Below, piece after piece: positions 5,445 through 10,034 of a stretch of DNA of 10,034 nt. A program made the position numbers and the translations under genes. Position 1 is the stretch's first letter, and the number at the start of each line of letters is the position of its first letter. Under the pieces are notes generated by a model. That model had not been told where the DNA came from, made no database searches, and worked only from the letters and a program-made list of their open reading frames with translations. Source of the stretch: Bacteroidota bacterium (lineage in GTDB: Bacteria > Bacteroidota > Ignavibacteria > Palsa-1295); NCBI GenBank assembly GCA_025363505.1, contig JANYDV010000155.1:1-10034 (forward strand), read 5' to 3'.

Positions 5445-6296
5445 ATGCAACAGTTCTTTCGAACATTGATATTGCTTGCTGTTTTTTGCGGAGTAAGTAA
5501 GGCTCAGGAGGACAGTGCCACTACCACTGGAATTGTACTTGCCTCGATCTTGCCCGCAGGCATTGTTGGTGGTGCGTTGTATCAAAATTACAGCACATGG
5601 TGGAAAACGAGTGAGCATAGCGCATTCCATTTTTCGAACGATCCTCCGTATGCCTATCACAATGATAAACTTGGTCACGCATTCTTTAGCACATTCTCGG
5701 CAGATTTGATACGACGCGGTTACCTTCTTGCCGGAGTGAACAGCAAAACGGCAACATGGCTTGGCTCCGGCTCCGCGTTGCTTGCGCAAACGCTTGTCGA
5801 AATTGAGGATGGCTTTCACTCGGGGACCGACTATTTTGGTTTCTCGCTCGGTGATGAGATCGGTGATATCCTTGGTGCTTCTCTTCCATTGTTACAAGAA
5901 TATTTTCCTTATCTCCGTAATTTCAAATATAAAATGAGTATCTTCCCGTCGGAAGCATACAACGCCGGTGTGTATAAAAATATCATTGACGATAATGAAA
6001 GCCAAACATTTTGGGTAAGCGCGAATATTCATTCAATCACAAATGAGAGCCGTATTCCATCGTGGTTACATTTAGCTGTTGGGTATGGCGTAGAGAATCT
6101 CCCTTCGGCAGCATTTCTCCCACAACGACAACGGAAGACCCCAACATCATTATTATTTCTCGGGCTTGATTTTAATTTTTCGGGGCTTCCGATCCATGGT
6201 AAAGTCTGGGAAGTAGTAGCTGAAATGTTAGATCACTTTCATTTGCCTTTGCCTGCGATACAAATCGGACCAAAAATAAAAGCCTGCATTCGATAA
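5445..6296 (+). CDS. Exported DUF2279-type protein of unknown function
   Basis: The 283-residue product starts with a classical signal peptide (MQQFFRTLILLAVFCGVSKA, cleavage likely after Ala20). Cys15 does not form a proper lipobox, so a lipoprotein is unlikely. The body has the DUF2279 pattern: DKLGHAFFSTFSADL (74-88), a second small hydrophobic segment, VEIEDGFHSGTDYFGFSLGDEIGDILGA (118-145), then an amphipathic stretch. The repeated acidic and His residues (Asp74, His78, Glu119, Glu121, Asp122, Asp129, Asp137) suggest a membrane-embedded charged or metal site, but no activity is known to me. The C-terminal part (about 185-283) looks beta-rich. It starts 5 bases after the kbl stop, so it is probably co-transcribed. 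It ends 3 bases from the converging comEC stop, leaving no room for a terminator between them. Confidence 0.8.
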   Translation: MQQFFRTLILLAVFCGVSKAQEDSATTTGIVLASILPAGIVGGALYQNYSTWWKTSEHSAFHFSNDPPYAYHNDKLGHAFFSTFSADLIRRGYLLAGVNSKTATWLGSGSALLAQTLVEIEDGFHSGTDYFGFSLGDEIGDILGASLPLLQEYFPYLRNFKYKMSIFPSEAYNAGVYKNIIDDNESQTFWVSANIHSITNESRIPSWLHLAVGYGVENLPSAAFLPQRQRKTPTSLLFLGLDFNFSGLPIHGKVWEVVAEMLDHFHLPLPAIQIGPKIKACIR

Positions 6297-6299
6297 TTA

Positions 6300-8789
6300 C
6301 TACCGCCAATCTTCTCTGCGCACATTCTTGCCATCAGATCGGAACAGTATTGCTCCATCACGATCAGTTCTCAGGACGGTCGAGCCGACAGTATGCCAGC
6401 GGGAAATAGCATTTGGTGTAGGGTGTCCAAAGCCATTATGTGCACCAACGGATATAACAGCATAACGAGGATGTGAAGCATTCGTCATTGCTTTGGTAGA
6501 GCTGAAGAGACTACCGTGATGAGCCACTTTGACGACATCAGATTTCAGAAACGAGCCATATACGCGGCTCAAACGTTCTTCATCACTGGCTTCGATATCA
6601 CCGAGGAATAGAAAGGAGTTGTTTTTGTAGACAATTTTCATTGCCAGCGAACCATGATTTATCATCGTGCCGGAAGGTTTTTTTGTATTGAGGTATCGTA
6701 GCGATGGATCGGGATTAAAGAGATACATTGTGACATCACTATCTAAAATAATTTTATTACCTTGCTGAAGATTGGTGACAGGGATATGATTGCTTTGCAC
6801 AAGGCTATCAAGTCGGTAGGCGAGCACACCGTGAGTTTTTTCGCCGGAAGAATATATCTGTTTTATGAAATTTGATTGCAATAGCGGGAGCAAACCGGAA
6901 TAATGATCTTGGTGCATGTGGGAAATAAATCCTGCGTCAATAGTAGTGATGCCTTCAGCTTCGAGTAATGGCAGGATCGTCCGTTCGGCAATGGCAGTGC
7001 TATCTTTGCGAAGACCACCAAAGTCAATGAAGTACGTCTTATTGTTTGGTGTACGTATCAGTGCCGCATCTCCTTGATCAACATCAAAAAATAATACTGA
7101 CAATGTCCCGTCTTCAGGTAACACCCTTGTTGATAAAGGAATGTGTAAGAACAGAAGAGCCGTTGCTGCCAAAACCGCATAGCATATACGCAACAGCATT
7201 TGGATGATTGATTTGCTCCGAAGGATGAATAGTACCCCTATGCAATATAATATAATCGATAGAAGATTAAATTTTGGTAATGCAAATCGCAACATAGTAA
7301 TATTACTGCTGAGTTGAGCTGTCATTGCCAATGTTTTTGAAAGAACCGTTGTGACGTCGCCATAGATCATTGCCAGAGGATGACTGATGTAGGACAATGG
7401 TATGAGCAGAAAACCAAGGATTGTTAAGAGGCTTGAAGCGGGTATGCCAATGATATTAGAGAACATACTTACAAAAGTAACACGATGGAAATGATAGATC
7501 ATTACCGGTAACAGACCAATCAACACTGCCATTGATGTGAGGAAAGTCTCTTTGGCAAGGGAGAGATATTTCCTCCAGTTGTTGCCCGGCTTTGGTATTT
7601 GTTTTGATTTTAGTCGTTGTGATAATCGGGGATAGATAAACACCAAAGAGAATACTGCGCCGTAAGTTAGTTGAAAACTGATGTTGAATAGTTGTGAAGG
7701 GTCGAGTAATATTGCAAAGGAAGCGATAGCGGCGGTGATATTTCCGACGTCGGGTTTGCGTTCAAGTAATAGAGCGAGGAAGATACATTCTACTGATAGT
7801 AACGCTCGAGTCACGCTGGGTTCGAGACCGATCGTGAAACAATAGAGTGCTACGACGATCATCGAGATAATGATGCGCCATCGTAATTTGATCATTCCGA
7901 TACATCGCAGTAAATAATAGATTAAGGCAGCAACGATAGCAACATTGAATCCGCTGACGACAAGAATATGCGAAAGCCCTGCATTTCGAAATTCGGCAGA
8001 AACATCGGAGCCAAGTTTGTCTCGCTCACCTAAGACTACAGCACCGACAATAGCTTGGGCTAGAGTATCGTTGATCGAACTGACGAGTCTTGCGTTGATC
8101 GATCTTCGGATGTCTTGAAAAAAATCTATGAAAATATCAGTTGCTGATCTATTGGCAGTAACACTTTCAATATAGATGTCATAACCACTGTGTGCTAATG
8201 CTATTGCCGTTGCACCGGTTGTACGACTTAGGTATTGACCGAGGTTGCTTTCATAGGGATTGTGAGTTTGTTCAATACTCCGGAGTTCAACAAATGCTTT
8301 TATTTTGTCATATTTCTTTGGAAGTATATAATCTGAAGCGATGGTATCTCTATGAATAAAGCATACGAGGTTCTCATTATTACGAATGCACAGCGAGCCA
8401 ACACGAAGCGAATCAAGCTTTAGCATATAGCGATACGAATAATTTGTGCTGTCGGCATTTGAGATCACCTTTCCATAGACAATAGACTCAGAATAATTAA
8501 GTGTTGAGAGAGTATCTAGTTGGGAAATATGTTCAATCTGCTGTTGCAATGAATATGATGTAAACCCTACGGTGATTGAGAGACATATTAACGAAAGAAA
8601 GCGCAACAAAAGATGTTTGTAAAAAACAAATGAGCCACAAAAGAGGACGAGAGAGATAATAATACTTGGTAGTACTATCCTCTTATCTGGAATAATAGAT
8701 GCGGCAATGGTAATGCCGATGATGATCCCGACAAAAACAATTATTGCCGGGCGATAATATAAACCTTTTCTTTCAGCGGTCGAACTCAA
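6300..8789 (-). CDS. comEC: ComEC/Rec2 family DNA-uptake channel with metallo-beta-lactamase-like domain
   Basis: ComEC carries single-stranded DNA across the inner membrane during natural transformation. The N-terminal region (about 1-220) has two hydrophobic pairs and the soluble DUF4131-like domain. The Competence domain (about 250-480) contains GERDKLGSDVSAEFRNAGL followed by SHILVVSGFNVAIV, then many membrane spans. The C-terminal MBL-like domain (about 560-829) keeps DVDQGDAALI (about 567-576; usually DVGQGD), ISHMHQDHYSG with a full HxHxDH (624-629), LGDIEASDEERL (about 729-740) and VVKVAHHGS (about 751-759). The frame is open to a TTG at 8879, and no ATG occurs in frame for more than 100 codons. 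TTG at 8789-8787 overlaps the upstream stop (TTGA) and puts the first span after about 12 residues, as usual for ComEC, so I chose it. It gives 829 residues, in the normal range. Confidence 0.9.
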   Translation of the reverse strand: MSSTAERKGLYYRPAIIVFVGIIIGITIAASIIPDKRIVLPSIIISLVLFCGSFVFYKHLLLRFLSLICLSITVGFTSYSLQQQIEHISQLDTLSTLNYSESIVYGKVISNADSTNYSYRYMLKLDSLRVGSLCIRNNENLVCFIHRDTIASDYILPKKYDKIKAFVELRSIEQTHNPYESNLGQYLSRTTGATAIALAHSGYDIYIESVTANRSATDIFIDFFQDIRRSINARLVSSINDTLAQAIVGAVVLGERDKLGSDVSAEFRNAGLSHILVVSGFNVAIVAALIYYLLRCIGMIKLRWRIIISMIVVALYCFTIGLEPSVTRALLSVECIFLALLLERKPDVGNITAAIASFAILLDPSQLFNISFQLTYGAVFSLVFIYPRLSQRLKSKQIPKPGNNWRKYLSLAKETFLTSMAVLIGLLPVMIYHFHRVTFVSMFSNIIGIPASSLLTILGFLLIPLSYISHPLAMIYGDVTTVLSKTLAMTAQLSSNITMLRFALPKFNLLSIILYCIGVLFILRSKSIIQMLLRICYAVLAATALLFLHIPLSTRVLPEDGTLSVLFFDVDQGDAALIRTPNNKTYFIDFGGLRKDSTAIAERTILPLLEAEGITTIDAGFISHMHQDHYSGLLPLLQSNFIKQIYSSGEKTHGVLAYRLDSLVQSNHIPVTNLQQGNKIILDSDVTMYLFNPDPSLRYLNTKKPSGTMINHGSLAMKIVYKNNSFLFLGDIEASDEERLSRVYGSFLKSDVVKVAHHGSLFSSTKAMTNASHPRYAVISVGAHNGFGHPTPNAISRWHTVGSTVLRTDRDGAILFRSDGKNVRREDWR

Positions 8790-10034
8790 TGCATTATCAG
8801 TACTTGACGGAGTTTTTGTGTGCCGGATGTCTTTAAGCGCAAGAAGTATGTGCCTGCCGGAATACCCTCGGTGTTCCAATTAATATCATAGTAGCCACGC
8901 TTGTAATCTTCATTGACGAGAGTCTTTATGGTATTGCCAAGAACGTCGATCACATCGAGTCTTACCGGTGAATCAGTCGGTATATCGATCGTGACGTCTA
9001 CGATTCCTGTTGTCGAAGGATTGGGGGTGACACGTTGTACCTCAGCATCATCGGGTCCGTGCAACGGCTTAAATAAGCTAACCGAGGAACAACTGGAATC
9101 AATAGTGATCACACCGCTTGGGGTAGAGAGTAACACACATGCTGTTGGAAATGGACTACGGTCGAAGTTGATCGAATATTGAATGTTATATGATTGCGAG
9201 AAGGTAAGTTGTTCTTCGCCGGGATTTAAGTGAGTATGAAATTTGATGTACACCAGTGGCATTGTATCATTTGGCATCCCTCCGGAAACAATACTATTAT
9301 CAAGCGTTTGATAATTATATTCGCGATAGCCTGCGGTGTCACCAACAACCGTGAACGCACCTGTTGAGGTATGGGTATAGTCTTGAACATAATCAAAATC
9401 TTCAAGATGCGACGGGTCATACGAGATCGTCAGACGGAAACTTGGAGATTGAAATGTTTCAAGCGGCGAATTGGCATAGATCGGCATAAGCACATCTGCA
9501 CCCGGCAACGTGTGCAATTTTTTTGATGCCCAAAACGATGACGAAAGTTGTGAAGCGGAGATGCTCAGGGGCTGATTTATTGTATAGCCTTTTGGCACAT
9601 TAAAATTGAATGTAATATCTGCCGAAAGCGAACCGACGTTTGACGGAGCACAACGAAGAATAACTGTGCGAGTGCCATTGGCAGACACCATAAATGGCGG
9701 CTGTGGAGTGACGATAGAAAATTCAGCGGCATCAATACCACCGAGCAACGCATCGGTGACAGTTATATCAAAGTCGTTTGTATTTTGAATCGTCACCGTT
9801 CTGTCCTGCTCGGTACATAAGAAAATTGAATCAAACGGTACGCTCGTGATAGTCGGCTTGAAGATTGATTGCACTTTCGCAATCAAGACGACGAAGCGAT
9901 GTGTGCCGTTGACCGAAGTGACATCAAGTAATGCTGTTCTGATACCATTTGGTGCGCTTGGCGTGAATCGAAGCTGAGTTCTTGCCGGTGCTTCTGAAGA
10001 TACGGGTAATACAAAAGGAACAGTAACGGTCTTT
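8786..10034 (-). CDS. T9SS-sorted secreted surface protein with Ig-like and cohesin-like domains (partial, 5' end outside window)
   Basis: The minus-strand frame is open from the window edge to the TGA at 8788-8786, giving the last 415 residues. A TTG at 9886 lies inside the open frame and is not the true start. In order, the visible parts are: the end of one beta-sandwich repeat (RTQLRFTPSAPNGIRTALLD); an ASH/HYDIN-like Ig repeat with RTVTIQNTNDFDITVTDA, GIDAAEFSIV and LRCAPSNVGSLSADITF; a cohesin-like domain (ADVLMPIYANSPLETFQSP, then FRLTISYDPSHLEDFDY and LVYIKFHTHLNPGEEQLTF); and a C-terminal sorting domain of about 80 residues starting VTPNPSTTG, through LDVIDVLGNTIKTL and IPAGTYFLRL, ending RQVLIMH. 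The sorting domain directs export through the type IX system and anchoring at the surface. The function is probably adhesive or structural, but this is inferred. comEC overlaps its stop. Confidence 0.85.
   Translation of the reverse strand, partial: KTVTVPFVLPVSSEAPARTQLRFTPSAPNGIRTALLDVTSVNGTHRFVVLIAKVQSIFKPTITSVPFDSIFLCTEQDRTVTIQNTNDFDITVTDALLGGIDAAEFSIVTPQPPFMVSANGTRTVILRCAPSNVGSLSADITFNFNVPKGYTINQPLSISASQLSSSFWASKKLHTLPGADVLMPIYANSPLETFQSPSFRLTISYDPSHLEDFDYVQDYTHTSTGAFTVVGDTAGYREYNYQTLDNSIVSGGMPNDTMPLVYIKFHTHLNPGEEQLTFSQSYNIQYSINFDRSPFPTACVLLSTPSGVITIDSSCSSVSLFKPLHGPDDAEVQRVTPNPSTTGIVDVTIDIPTDSPVRLDVIDVLGNTIKTLVNEDYKRGYYDINWNTEGIPAGTYFLRLKTSGTQKLRQVLIMH

Noticed and set aside
8790..8879. 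TTG at 8879 as the comEC start
   Set aside because: It would overlap the upstream coding region by more than 90 bases and add 30 residues with no ComEC similarity.
9884..10034. TTG at 9886 as the start of the T9SS protein
   Set aside because: The same frame stays open to the window edge and continues the beta-sandwich pattern, so the gene begins outside the window.
1..10034. Mobile element, prophage or CRISPR system
   Set aside because: No transposase, integrase, terminal inverted repeats, or regularly spaced repeats were seen; genes are mostly conserved core functions.

Overview
The window looks like ordinary chromosomal DNA from a bacterium of the Bacteroidota/Chlorobiota (FCB) group. Three things point there. 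A large secreted beta-rich protein ends in a type IX secretion (T9SS) sorting domain. Ribosome binding sites are weak or absent at several genes. FGAM synthase is split into PurS and PurQ, whereas many Bacteroidia carry one long fused PurL. Together these favour Chlorobiota, Ignavibacteria or 'Candidatus Kapabacteria'-like lineages over classical Bacteroidia. That placement is inference; there is no rRNA in the window. No insertion sequence, integrase, CRISPR array or phage gene was seen.

Layout, left to right. The tail of an unidentified membrane protein (1-185) is followed by purS and purQ, two subunits of the purine-pathway enzyme FGAM synthase. A 43-residue single-span membrane ORF (1311-1442) follows. 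Its stop codon lies inside a predicted three-way-junction RNA (1441-1500), which ends just before tatA. A second TatA/TatB-like gene comes next, then a strong bidirectional terminator (2095-2132) that also closes a converging tRNA-Ser(UGA) gene on the minus strand. Past the tRNA is a four-gene plus-strand cluster: a class-V PLP aminotransferase (CefD-like), an MTA/SAH nucleosidase overlapping it by one base, kbl (glycine C-acetyltransferase) and an exported DUF2279-type protein. The last gene runs tail to tail, 3 bases apart, into a minus-strand pair. That pair is a T9SS-sorted surface protein entering from the right edge, then comEC, the DNA-uptake channel, whose likely TTG start overlaps the stop of the surface-protein gene.

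Most genes are recognisable housekeeping or envelope functions: purine synthesis, Tat export, SAM-product salvage, threonine/glycine metabolism, DNA uptake and T9SS export. The parts not explained by known families are the small membrane ORF, the structured leader in front of tatA, and the unusual pairing of a T9SS cargo with comEC.
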